From assembly GCA_019751575.1 (NCBI GenBank), contig JAIENF010000515.1, forward strand, positions 1 through 10,308: 10,308 nt of DNA, written 5' to 3'. The notes beneath the pieces were generated by a model. It made no database searches. It was not told the origin of the DNA and saw only the letters and a list, made by a program, of their open reading frames with translations. Source of the stretch: Burkholderiales bacterium. Its GTDB lineage: Bacteria; Pseudomonadota; Gammaproteobacteria; Burkholderiales; CAIKXV01. Below, piece by piece: positions 1 through 7,343 of this stretch. The translations under genes were made by a program, and so were the position numbers. Position 1 is the stretch's first letter, and each line of letters starts with the position of its first letter.

Positions 1-2
1 GG

Positions 3-134
3 GCGTTGGACGTTTATCTGCCCGCGCTGGCGCAGGGGAACGCCCTGGCCGGCGAACGGCGCGCGACCATCCGCCGCGACCTGTCGCGCTTTACCGGGCT
101 CAGCGAAGCCTATCTCGACCGTGCCGACCTGCGC
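3..134 (+). other. Fragment of a peptidase S10 (serine carboxypeptidase-like) gene joined to glnL
   Basis: The translation upstream of the NtrB part contains LPALAQGN, then a GERR helix, then FTGLSEAYLDRADLR. This follows the bacterial peptidase S10 pattern of a Y-x-x-A-L-x-Q-G-x-x-L helix, a conserved E-R, and an x-TGL-x-x-x-Y-x-x-x-x-LR motif in the middle of the protein. It does not match NtrB, which should show an H box and a GAAQLL-like helix just before LREYT. No catalytic residues of the peptidase fall within the window. The switch occurs within about 122-135, where GACCTGCGCGAGTAC encodes DLREY, shared or nearly shared by both families. The family assignment is from remembered motifs. 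Confidence 0.65.
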
Positions 135-752
135 GAGTACACGCGCGTGGTGATGCACGAGGCCGACCGCCTGCAGTCGCTGATGGACCGCATGCTCACG
201 CCGCACCGGTTGCCGCAGGTGTGCGCGCTCAACATCCACGAGGTGATCGAGCGCGTGCGCAGCGTGATGCTGGCCGAGTATCCCGAAGGCCTGGCCGTGA
301 AGCGCGACTACGACACCAGCCTGCCGATGATCACCGGCGACCGCGAGCAGATACTGCAGGCGGTGCTCAACATCGTGCGCAATGCCGCGCAGGCGATGAA
401 TGGCCACGGCCAGATCGTCCTGCGTACCCGCATCGCGCGCTCGGTCACGCTGGCCCGCCGCCGCTACCGTCAGGCGATCACGCTGCAGGTGATCGACGAC
501 GGGCCCGGCATTCCCGACTCGGTGCGCGAGCGTGTGTTCTATCCGCTGGTGTCCGCGCGCGAAGGGGGCAGCGGGCTGGGGCTGACCCTGGCGCAGACGT
601 TCGTCAACCAGCACCACGGCACCATCGAGTTCGACAGCATGCCGGGTCGTACCTGCTTCACGGTGACCCTTCCGATCGGCGAAGACCCCGGCGCGCCGCC
701 GCGCGGCGACCCCGCTGCACAGTCTCCCTCCCACTCCATCGCAGCGAAGTGA
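3..752 (+). CDS. glnL: NtrB/GlnL nitrogen sensor kinase, C-terminal part, fused in frame to foreign N-terminal sequence (partial at 5' edge)
   Basis: From about position 130 the protein is the C-terminal part of NtrB, the cytoplasmic kinase/phosphatase that controls NtrC. It carries LREYTRVVMHEADRL (second dimerisation helix), the N box NIVRNAAQAM (about 370-400), the G1 box DDGPGIP (about 496-516), the F-box region FYPLVSAREGG and the G2 box GGSGLGLTLA (about 565-594), and ends soon after the family's usual TFTV-LPIG-type end. The PAS domain and the H box with the phosphorylated histidine (normally HEIKNPL-like) are absent. In their place, codons upstream of about 130 resemble peptidase S10. 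The frame is open through the left edge, so the true start is outside the window. The stop is 7 bases before glnG, the usual glnLG arrangement. As written, this protein could bind ATP but could not autophosphorylate. The kinase assignment is firm; whether the fusion is real is open. Confidence 0.85.
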   Translation, partial: ALDVYLPALAQGNALAGERRATIRRDLSRFTGLSEAYLDRADLREYTRVVMHEADRLQSLMDRMLTPHRLPQVCALNIHEVIERVRSVMLAEYPEGLAVKRDYDTSLPMITGDREQILQAVLNIVRNAAQAMNGHGQIVLRTRIARSVTLARRRYRQAITLQVIDDGPGIPDSVRERVFYPLVSAREGGSGLGLTLAQTFVNQHHGTIEFDSMPGRTCFTVTLPIGEDPGAPPRGDPAAQSPSHSIAAK

Positions 753-759
753 ATAGACC

Positions 760-2163
760 ATGAAACCTGTCTGGGTCATCGACGACGACAAGTCGATCCG
801 CTGGGTGTTCGAGAAGGCGCTCACGCGCGAGAACATCGAGTTCAAGAGCTTCGCCTCGGCCCAGGAGGCGTTGACCGCGCTCAACAGCGCCGTGCCGCAG
901 GTGGTGGTCAGCGACATCCGCATGCCGGGCGCATCGGGCCTGGACCTGCTGCAGCGGATCAAGGCCGAGCATCCGGAGGTGCCGGTGATCGTGATGACCG
1001 CCTACTCCGACCTCGAGAGCGCCGTCGCCGCGTTCCAGGGCGGCGCGTTCGAGTACCTGCCCAAGCCGTTCGACGTGAACCATGCGGTCGAGCTGATCCG
1101 GCGCGCGATCGACGAGAGCATGCGCCAGACCGAGAGCGCGGAAGAGACGACGGCCGCCCCCGAGATCCTCGGCCAGGCGCCGTCGATGCAGGAGGTGTTC
1201 CGTGCGATCGGCCGCCTCGCGCAGTCGCATGCCACCGTGCTGATCACCGGCGAGTCGGGCAGCGGCAAGGAACTGGTCGCGCGGGCACTGCACCGGCACA
1301 GCCCGCGCTCCACCAAGCCGTTCATCGCGATCAACACCGCGGCGATCCCGAAGGACCTGCTCGAGTCGGAACTGTTCGGCCACGAGCGCGGCTCGTTCAC
1401 CGGCGCGCAGGCGATGCGCCGCGGCCGCTTCGAGCAGGCCGACGCAGGCACGCTGTTCCTCGACGAGATCGGCGACATGCCGTCCGAACTGCAGACGCGG
1501 CTGCTGCGCGTGCTGTCCGACGGGCAGTTCTACCGCGTCGGCGGCCACCAGCCGATCAAGGCCAACGTGCGCGTGATCGCGGCCACCCACCAGGACCTCG
1601 AGCAGCGGGTGAAGCAGGGCCTGTTCCGCGAAGACCTGTACCACCGGCTGAACGTGATCCGGCTGCGCCTGCCGCCGATGCGCGAGCGGCGCGAGGACAT
1701 CCCGCTGCTGGCGAAGTTCTTCCTGTTGAAGAGCGCGCGCGACCTGGGCGTCGAGCCGAAGCGACTGTCCGAGGCCGCGCTGCGCCACCTGTCCGCGCAG
1801 GACCTGCCGGGCAACGTGCGCCAGCTCGAGAACCTGTGCCACTGGCTGACCGTGATGGCCCCGGGCATGAACGTCGAGGTCAACGACCTGCCGCCGGAGC
1901 TGCGTGGCGAGACCGCTGCCAGTGCGGACCAGAACTGGCTGCTGGCCCTCGAGCGCGAAGTCGAACAGTCGTTCGGCCGTGGCGAGCACGGCATCATCGA
2001 CCAGCTGTCGCGCGACTTCGAGCGCACGCTGATCGTCAAGGCCCTGCAGCACACCGGCGGCCGGCGGATCGAAGCGGCCACGCTGCTCGGGCTCGGACGC
2101 AACACGCTGACCCGCAAGATCCAGGAACTCGGGCTGGAAGAGAAGTCGGCGGCTGCGGGCTGA
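760..2163 (+). CDS. glnG: Nitrogen regulation response regulator NtrC (sigma-54 activator)
   Basis: NtrC activates sigma-54 promoters of nitrogen-assimilation genes when phosphorylated by NtrB. The 467-residue protein matches the usual length (about 470). The receiver domain covers residues 1-120, with the acidic pocket DDD at 8-10, phospho-acceptor D52 in SDIRMPG and KPFD near 104-107. The AAA+ domain follows from about 136, with Walker A GESGSGKE (164-171), the sigma-54 contact loop GSFTGA (211-216) and Walker B TLFLDE (231-236). A Fis-type helix-turn-helix ends the protein (about 433-455, [20 protein letters not shown]). The ATG is 7 bases after the glnL stop, so the two are surely co-transcribed; no strong Shine-Dalgarno is visible, which suggests translational coupling. 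The sigma-54 loop has serine in place of the common second-position alanine (GAFTGA). All key residues are present, so the gene looks functional even though its kinase partner appears damaged. Confidence 0.97.
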   Translation: MKPVWVIDDDKSIRWVFEKALTRENIEFKSFASAQEALTALNSAVPQVVVSDIRMPGASGLDLLQRIKAEHPEVPVIVMTAYSDLESAVAAFQGGAFEYLPKPFDVNHAVELIRRAIDESMRQTESAEETTAAPEILGQAPSMQEVFRAIGRLAQSHATVLITGESGSGKELVARALHRHSPRSTKPFIAINTAAIPKDLLESELFGHERGSFTGAQAMRRGRFEQADAGTLFLDEIGDMPSELQTRLLRVLSDGQFYRVGGHQPIKANVRVIAATHQDLEQRVKQGLFREDLYHRLNVIRLRLPPMRERREDIPLLAKFFLLKSARDLGVEPKRLSEAALRHLSAQDLPGNVRQLENLCHWLTVMAPGMNVEVNDLPPELRGETAASADQNWLLALEREVEQSFGRGEHGIIDQLSRDFERTLIVKALQHTGGRRIEAATLLGLGRNTLTRKIQELGLEEKSAAAG

Positions 2164-2173
2164 GACCGTCCGG

Positions 2174-2196
2174 GCCTGTGAAATTTCGCCTGTGAA
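2174..2196 (+). repeat. Tandem 9-base direct repeat upstream of the aceB promoter
   Basis: GCCTGTGAA occurs at 2174-2182 and again at 2188-2196, a 14-base period. Between and overlapping them is the 8-base palindrome GAAATTTC (2180-2187). The second copy ends 8 bases before the proposed -35 box of aceB. It could be an activator or repressor site; no regulator is recognisable from the sequence. Confidence 0.4.
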
Positions 2197-2204
2197 CCAG
2201 CGCG

Positions 2205-2233
2205 TTGCAAGCAGCGGGGCGCTCCGCTAGGCT
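2205..2233 (+). promoter_or_regulatory. Probable sigma-70 promoter of aceB
   Basis: TTGCAA (2205-2210) and TAGGCT (2228-2233) are separated by exactly 17 bases. Transcription would start near 2240, giving a leader of about 37 bases before the aceB ATG at 2277. The -10 box is only a partial consensus match, as is common in high-GC gammaproteobacteria. This would uncouple aceB from the glnLG operon. Confidence 0.45.
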
Positions 2234-2276
2234 GTCGGTCCGCCGTTTCCCGGCCAACCGACACGCGAGTCCGTCC

Positions 2277-3858
<1,582 letters not shown>

Positions 3859-3869
<11 letters not shown>

Positions 3870-4284
3870 GGAAGCGGGGTGGCTGCTGCTGGGCGTCCGG
3901 CATCGACCAGCGATGGTTGCAATGCCGGCAGCGTACCTTCAGCACGGGTTCCCCGACGCGTTCGCCGGCCCGCGCGCGCTCGACTTCGAATTTCGCATAG
4001 GTGCCGCAATGCTCGCAGTGGGCGACGTTGCCATAGCGCTCGGCACGGCTGAACACGACGCGATAGTGGTTCCACGACCATGCGGCACAGGCGGCAGAGG
4101 CCATCGCGATCAGCAGCGATCCGAGCGTGCCGCCCATGCCGGGCCGGGGCATCGCGCCTTCCAGGCAGACCGCGAGAAGCAGGATGCACAGGAAGCAGGT
4201 GACGAGGCAGGCGTGGCTTTCCAGCAGCTGTCGTTCATACCAGCGGCGGAAACCCAGCGTGGCGATGGCGTGCTCGGCGTTCAT
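3859..4284 (-). CDS. Small membrane protein with C-terminal zinc ribbon, function unknown
   Basis: I do not recognise a named family. The 141-residue product has two hydrophobic segments, about residues 25-43 and 51-71, separated by a short PRPGMGG turn. A cytoplasmic-looking tail follows with two CxxC pairs, C90-E-H-C93 and C119-R-H-C122, spaced like a rubredoxin-knuckle zinc ribbon. The last pair sits in VRCRHCNHRW, close to the MJ0042-type zinc-finger pattern. The start at 4284 is supported by GGAG at 4290-4293, five bases upstream. An open frame continues further upstream but overlaps xthA and lacks family sense. It follows xthA by 89 bases in the same direction and may be read from the same transcript. 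The gene ends 11 bases inside the 3' end of aceB, so the two mRNAs would be complementary there. A metal-binding or envelope-stress role would be speculation. Confidence 0.8.
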
Positions 4285-4373
4285 CGAAGCTCCGGGGCAG
4301 GGGAATCCAGCGTAGTCATCCTGCTTTCGGACACCCTGCGGAAAACTGAAGGCGCGTCGCTCCAGTCCGTGCC

Positions 4374-5138
4374 TCAGGCGAGTTCGCAGACTACCGGTGC
4401 ATGGTCGGATGGCCGCTCCGCCGCGCGCGGTGCGACGTCGATGGTACAGCCGGTGCAGCGTGCGGCCAGCGGCCGTGACAGCAGCACATGGTCGATGCGC
4501 AGCCCCAGCTTGCGGCGGAACATGTTCATCCGGTAGTCCCACCAGCTCCAGCTGCGCTCCGGCTGTTCGAACATCCGGAACGAATCGGCCAGGCCCAGCC
4601 CGACCAGCCCCTGGAACGCATGGCGTTCCGGTTCGCTGCACAGCACCTTGCCGGCCCAGGCCGCAGGGTCGTGCACGTCGCGGTCATCGGGCGCGATGTT
4701 GTAGTCGCCAAGCACGGCGAGCGACGGATGCACCACCAGTTCCTGCTGCAGCCATGCAGTGAAGCGCGCCAGCCAGTCGAGCTTGTAAGGATACTTCGCC
4801 GACTCGACCGATTCGCCGTTGGGGACGTACGCGCAGACCAGGCGCACGCCCTCCACGGTCGCCGAGATCACCCGCTTCTGCGGATCGTCGAAGCCGGGGA
4901 TGCCCATCACCACGTCCGTCGGCATGCTGCGCGAAAGGATCGCCACGCCGTTGTAGGTCTTCTGCCCGGAGAACACGACCTTGTAGCCCGCGGCTTCGAT
5001 CGCCTCGACCGGGAACTTCGGGTCGTCGAGCTTGGTCTCCTGCAGGCACAGCGCGTCGGGCTGGTGCGTGGCCAGCCAGTCGAGCACATGCGGCAGGCGC
5101 ACGTTCAGGGAGTTGACGTTCCAGGTGGCGATCTTCAA
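4374..5138 (-). CDS. xthA: Exodeoxyribonuclease III / AP endonuclease
   Basis: ExoIII cuts DNA at abasic sites and degrades one strand 3' to 5'; it belongs to base-excision repair. The 254-residue protein (268 in E. coli) begins MKIATWNVNSL and holds the complete endonuclease/exonuclease/phosphatase active site: N7, E34 in LQETK, Y104 in AYVPNG, D145 and N147 in GDYNIAPDDRDV, D216 in LRIDH, and the D245-H246 pair in PSDHAP. The start is TTG (complement of 5136-5138), chosen because the family starts with M-K-I-x-x-W-N-V-N and no ATG or GTG lies nearby. GGAA at 5144-5147 serves as ribosome site. It lies 47 bases downstream of the rhodanese gene. A TAGACT sequence in that gap (complement of 5165-5170) could be a weak -10 box, but no -35 partner is visible, so read-through from the upstream gene is also possible. 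Confidence 0.95.
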   Translation of the reverse strand: MKIATWNVNSLNVRLPHVLDWLATHQPDALCLQETKLDDPKFPVEAIEAAGYKVVFSGQKTYNGVAILSRSMPTDVVMGIPGFDDPQKRVISATVEGVRLVCAYVPNGESVESAKYPYKLDWLARFTAWLQQELVVHPSLAVLGDYNIAPDDRDVHDPAAWAGKVLCSEPERHAFQGLVGLGLADSFRMFEQPERSWSWWDYRMNMFRRKLGLRIDHVLLSRPLAARCTGCTIDVAPRAAERPSDHAPVVCELA

Positions 5139-5143
5139 GGCGG

Positions 5144-5147
5144 TTCC
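5144..5147 (-). promoter_or_regulatory. Ribosome binding site supporting the TTG start of xthA
   Basis: Read on the minus strand this is GGAA, five bases before the TTG start codon. It is modest, but together with the conserved N-terminus it decides the start. A second in-frame TTG lies 30 bases upstream without family support. Confidence 0.5.
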
Positions 5148-5185
5148 AGGGTTTCGGCTCGACAAGTCTACCGGGTGGCCGTGCC

Positions 5186-5659
5186 TCAGGCGCCCGGCCG
5201 TGGAGAAGGCTTGACCAGCGGCCACCCGCGGCGGCTCCATTCGCTCATGCCGCCATGCACGTAGCGCACGTTGCCGTAACCGCGCTCGCGCAGCGCGCGC
5301 AGGGTCGCGCTGGACCGGCTCTGCGTGTGGCAGATCAGCAGCACCGGCTGCGCGGGATCGGCGGGAACCTCGGACAGCCGGGCGCCGAGCTGGCGCATCG
5401 GCACCAGCCGCGCACCAGGCGCGACGCCGGTCGCATGTTCCTCGGGTTCGCGGATGTCGATCAGCAGCGCACGCCCGGCCTCGAGCTCTGACCGGGCCAC
5501 CTCGAGGCTGACCGCATCGGCGGCCAGGGCCGGCTGGTCGTCGCAGCCGGAGAGGGCGAGTCCGGCGGTCGCGGCGATCGCCAGCGCCGCCAGGGCGCGG
5601 CGGCGGTCCGCTGAAGCCGGCCGGTGTCCGGTGGTGGCAGGGGGGATGTCGATTCGCAT
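5186..5659 (-). CDS. Rhodanese-domain lipoprotein
   Basis: The 157-residue product is a single rhodanese domain (about 49-152) behind a lipoprotein signal. The N-terminus has a charged RRR (19-21), a hydrophobic stretch ALAALAIAATAGLAL and the lipobox L-S-G-C with C39 as the lipidated residue. Rhodanese marks are LIDIREPEEHATG and the active loop C110-HTQSRS, a six-residue sulfurtransferase loop followed by serine, then GGMSEW near the end. The cysteine is present, so sulfane-sulfur transfer is possible; the natural substrate cannot be read. Aspartates at +2 and +3 after C39 would favour retention in the inner membrane by the E. coli rule, facing the periplasm. The ATG at 5659 is the only usable start before the signal; its ribosome site is weak. 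It is the first of three same-direction genes, with xthA 47 bases downstream. Confidence 0.85.
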   Translation of the reverse strand: MRIDIPPATTGHRPASADRRRALAALAIAATAGLALSGCDDQPALAADAVSLEVARSELEAGRALLIDIREPEEHATGVAPGARLVPMRQLGARLSEVPADPAQPVLLICHTQSRSSATLRALRERGYGNVRYVHGGMSEWSRRGWPLVKPSPRPGA

Positions 5660-5854
5660 GGGAAGGCTGCCCTGGATGACGTTCGGCTATGCGCGATGGC
5701 GCACGGATGACGATGCGCAAGCGATGGTAGCGTGTTCGCGAGTCCCGCCACGATCTGCAACGACAGTGCATGCCCCGCCCGATGGACAGCCCGCAGAGCG
5801 TCGAACCGTCGCGAACCCGTCCACCGGCTCCCGACCTCGCAGGGTGCCCTGCTT
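5660..5854. other. Divergent intergenic region between rhodanese and nitroreductase genes
   Basis: These 195 bases must hold promoters for both directions. On the minus strand TACCAT (complement of 5724-5729) is a possible -10 box for the rhodanese gene, without a good -35. A short hairpin TGCGC-GATG-GCGCA lies at 5690-5703. TGTTCGC (5733-5739) and GCGAAC (5811-5816) match the arms of the palindrome at 7263-7278 but are far apart here. I find no convincing plus-strand promoter. Confidence 0.35.
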
Positions 5855-6982
5855 ATGCGCAGGAGGGACATGCTGAGCGCTGCCTCGGCCGCGATGCTCT
5901 CACCCGGCATCCTGGCCTGCTCGACGACCGACGCGCGGCAGGACGCGGCCATCGCCCAGCGCAGCCCCGTCTTCCTGGCCACGGGTGAAGCCGGCCCGCC
6001 GCTGCAGGAGCTGGTCCGGCTGGCGGCGCTTGCACCCTCGAGCCACAACACCCAGTGCTGGCGCTTCGAGATCCGGCCGCAGTCCATCGTGATCGCACCG
6101 GACCTGGCGCGGCGCTGCCCGGCGGTCGATCCGGACGACCACCACCTGTTCGCGTCGCTGGGTTGTGCCGCGGAGAACCTGGTGCATGCGGCCCTTGCCC
6201 ATGGCCTGCAGGCCGACGTCCGGTTCGATCCCGGTGGCGACGGCGCGATCGAAGTGGGTCTGGCTTCGACGCGCGCCGTGGCTTCGCCGCTGTTCCAGGC
6301 GATCGCGCAACGGCAGTGCACCCGGGGCGACTATGACGGCCTGCCGATCCCGAACGATGAACTCGCCCTGCTCGAACAAGCGGGCACCGGCCAGGGCGTG
6401 CGCATCGTGCTGCTGACCGCTGCGCCGGACAGGGAGAAGATCCTGGAGTACGTGGTGGCGGCCAACACCACCCAGATGAGCGACCCCGCCTTCGTCGCCG
6501 AGTTGAAGGCCTGGATCCGCTTCAGTGCCGCCGAAGCCCTGCAGCGCGGTGACGGCCTGTTCGCGGGTCTGGCGGGCAATCCGACGATGCCGCGCTGGCT
6601 GGGCAGCCGGTTGATGGATCTGTTCTTCACGCCCGGATCCGAGAACAAGCGCTATGCCGCGCAGGTGCGCAGCTCGGCGGGCATCGCCGTGTTCGTCTCG
6701 GAATCCAGCGACAGGGCGCACTGGATCGAGGCGGGTCGCTGCTACGAGCGCTTTGCGCTGCAGGCCACGGCGCTGGGCATCCGCAATGCCTTCATCAACC
6801 AGCCGGTCGAAGTCGGTGCCGTGCGGCCGCAATTCGCGACGGCCTTCGGACTGGGCGAAGGGCGCCCCGACCTGGTGGTGCGCTTCGGCCGCGGGCCGGC
6901 GATGCCGTTGTCCCTCAGGCGGCCGGTCGAGGCCGTGCTGCAGCCGGTGGGCGCACCCTTCATCCGGGCTCGACCTGGATGA
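5855..6982 (+). CDS. Tat-exported Acg-family FMN nitroreductase
   Basis: This is a predicted FMN-binding oxidoreductase of the nitroreductase superfamily, closest in feel to the Acg type; the substrate is unknown. The ATG at 5855 gives 375 residues and a twin-arginine signal: RRRDML (2-7), a hydrophobic stretch and I-L-A-C ending at C22, a possible but imperfect lipobox. The domain begins near residue 50 with LVRLAALAPSSHNTQCWRF (53-71), the flavin-binding start of the family, though position 68 is cysteine where relatives usually have proline. Other marks are DPDDHHLFASLGCAAEN, and near the end IEAGRCYERFALQATALGIRNAFINQPVE and RPDLVVRFGRG. An inner ATG at 5870 follows a strong AGGAGG (5861-5866) but only three bases away, and would delete the arginine pair, so 5855 is preferred. 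The last ~12 residues run into the neighbouring pseudogene's 3' end and may be a recent tail. Confidence 0.87.
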   Translation: MRRRDMLSAASAAMLSPGILACSTTDARQDAAIAQRSPVFLATGEAGPPLQELVRLAALAPSSHNTQCWRFEIRPQSIVIAPDLARRCPAVDPDDHHLFASLGCAAENLVHAALAHGLQADVRFDPGGDGAIEVGLASTRAVASPLFQAIAQRQCTRGDYDGLPIPNDELALLEQAGTGQGVRIVLLTAAPDREKILEYVVAANTTQMSDPAFVAELKAWIRFSAAEALQRGDGLFAGLAGNPTMPRWLGSRLMDLFFTPGSENKRYAAQVRSSAGIAVFVSESSDRAHWIEAGRCYERFALQATALGIRNAFINQPVEVGAVRPQFATAFGLGEGRPDLVVRFGRGPAMPLSLRRPVEAVLQPVGAPFIRARPG

Positions 6983-7185
6983 CCCGCTTGCCGCGGTTCC
7001 TGCCCTCCAGCAGGCCGAGTCGATCGGGCCCTCGCGGTGGTCGATGCAGGCATCGCAGCCCGGTTCGTCGATGACACATCGGCATTTTTCAGTACCGCCC
7101 GCGATGCCCGCCACGGTGCAGCGCTTCAGCCGCGCGGCCTGGACGCCAGGACGATGCGGCGATTGAAGGGGGCGCCAGGGGTCAT
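6960..7185 (-). pseudogene. Relic of an NADP-dependent oxidoreductase (2-alkenal/curcumin reductase type)
   Basis: Three pieces of one zinc-independent medium-chain oxidoreductase remain in order. Piece one (7129-7185) starts with ATG after a strong AGGAG and reads MTPGAPFNRRIVLASRPRG, the typical N-terminus, then a stop at 7126-7128. Piece two (about 7028-7132) reads RLKRCTVAG, GIAGGTEKCRCVIDE and DACIDHRE, matching the conserved cofactor-fold stretch RLKGC-x-VVGIAGG-x-EKC, about residues 165-205 of a normal protein. Piece three (6960-7019) reads LGLLEGRNRGKRVIQVEPG and a stop, the normal C-terminus. The pieces lie in three different frames, and about 130 and 120 residues are missing between them (intact members are about 340 residues). 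The first join lies at a short CGCGGC match that could have served as deletion microhomology. It cannot make a working enzyme. The relic's end overlaps the nitroreductase stop by 23 bases. Confidence 0.8.
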
Positions 7186-7191
7186 GGGCCA

Positions 7192-7196
7192 CTCCT
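7192..7196 (-). promoter_or_regulatory. Preserved Shine-Dalgarno of the oxidoreductase relic
   Basis: On the minus strand AGGAG stands six bases before the ATG at 7185. Its survival suggests the deletions are recent, and a 19-residue peptide could still be translated. Confidence 0.6.
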
Positions 7197-7233
7197 TGCG
7201 AGAGGGCAGGCGACGCGCGCGCCGTGGTCGGTG

Positions 7234-7258
7234 CGGCAGGCCACACACCGGCTTGCCG
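7234..7258. repeat. Imperfect inverted repeat (9-base stem, 7-base loop)
   Basis: CGGCAGGCC (7234-7242) and GGCTTGCCG (7250-7258) pair with one G-T wobble around the loop ACACACC. It lies just upstream of the palindrome at 7263 in the relic/alkene reductase gap. No T-run follows, so it is not a classical terminator; it may be part of the control region or chance in GC-rich DNA. Confidence 0.35.
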
Positions 7259-7262
7259 TCCG

Positions 7263-7278
7263 TGTTCGCCAGCGAACA
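7263..7278. promoter_or_regulatory. 16-base palindrome, candidate operator
   Basis: TGTTCGC-CA-GCGAACA has perfect 7-base arms around a 2-base centre. It sits 66 bases before the alkene reductase ATG (7344) and 78 bases from the relic's ATG (7185), nearly midway between two divergent starts. Size and symmetry suit a dimeric repressor such as a TetR-family protein, which often controls Old Yellow Enzyme genes; the regulator is not in the window. No good -35/-10 pair is visible around it. Confidence 0.5.
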
Positions 7279-7330
7279 GACCCGTGCGCGACCTCGCGCG
7301 CAGCCTGCATGTCCCCGACCCCTTGCTACC

Positions 7331-7335
7331 TGGAG
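7331..7335 (+). promoter_or_regulatory. Ribosome binding site deciding the alkene reductase start
   Basis: TGGAG ends eight bases before the ATG at 7344. The open frame extends upstream to 7224, but only 7344 has this site and yields the family's N-terminus. Confidence 0.6.
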
Positions 7336-7343
7336 TTCTGCCG

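Noticed and set aside
2194..2210. Sigma-54 promoter ending in TTGC at 2205, tempting next to glnG
   Set aside because: The -24 element would have to be at 2194-2200, which reads GAACCAG rather than a TGGCACG-like sequence. The sigma-70 reading with a 17-base spacer fits better.
2205..2276. Upstream start for aceB at 2205
   Set aside because: It would encode 24 extra residues without family likeness and would place the start codon on the promoter -35 box.
5139..5771. N-terminal extension of the xthA frame upstream of 5138
   Set aside because: It runs through the rhodanese gene in another frame. The family N-terminus MKIATWNVNS begins exactly at the TTG.
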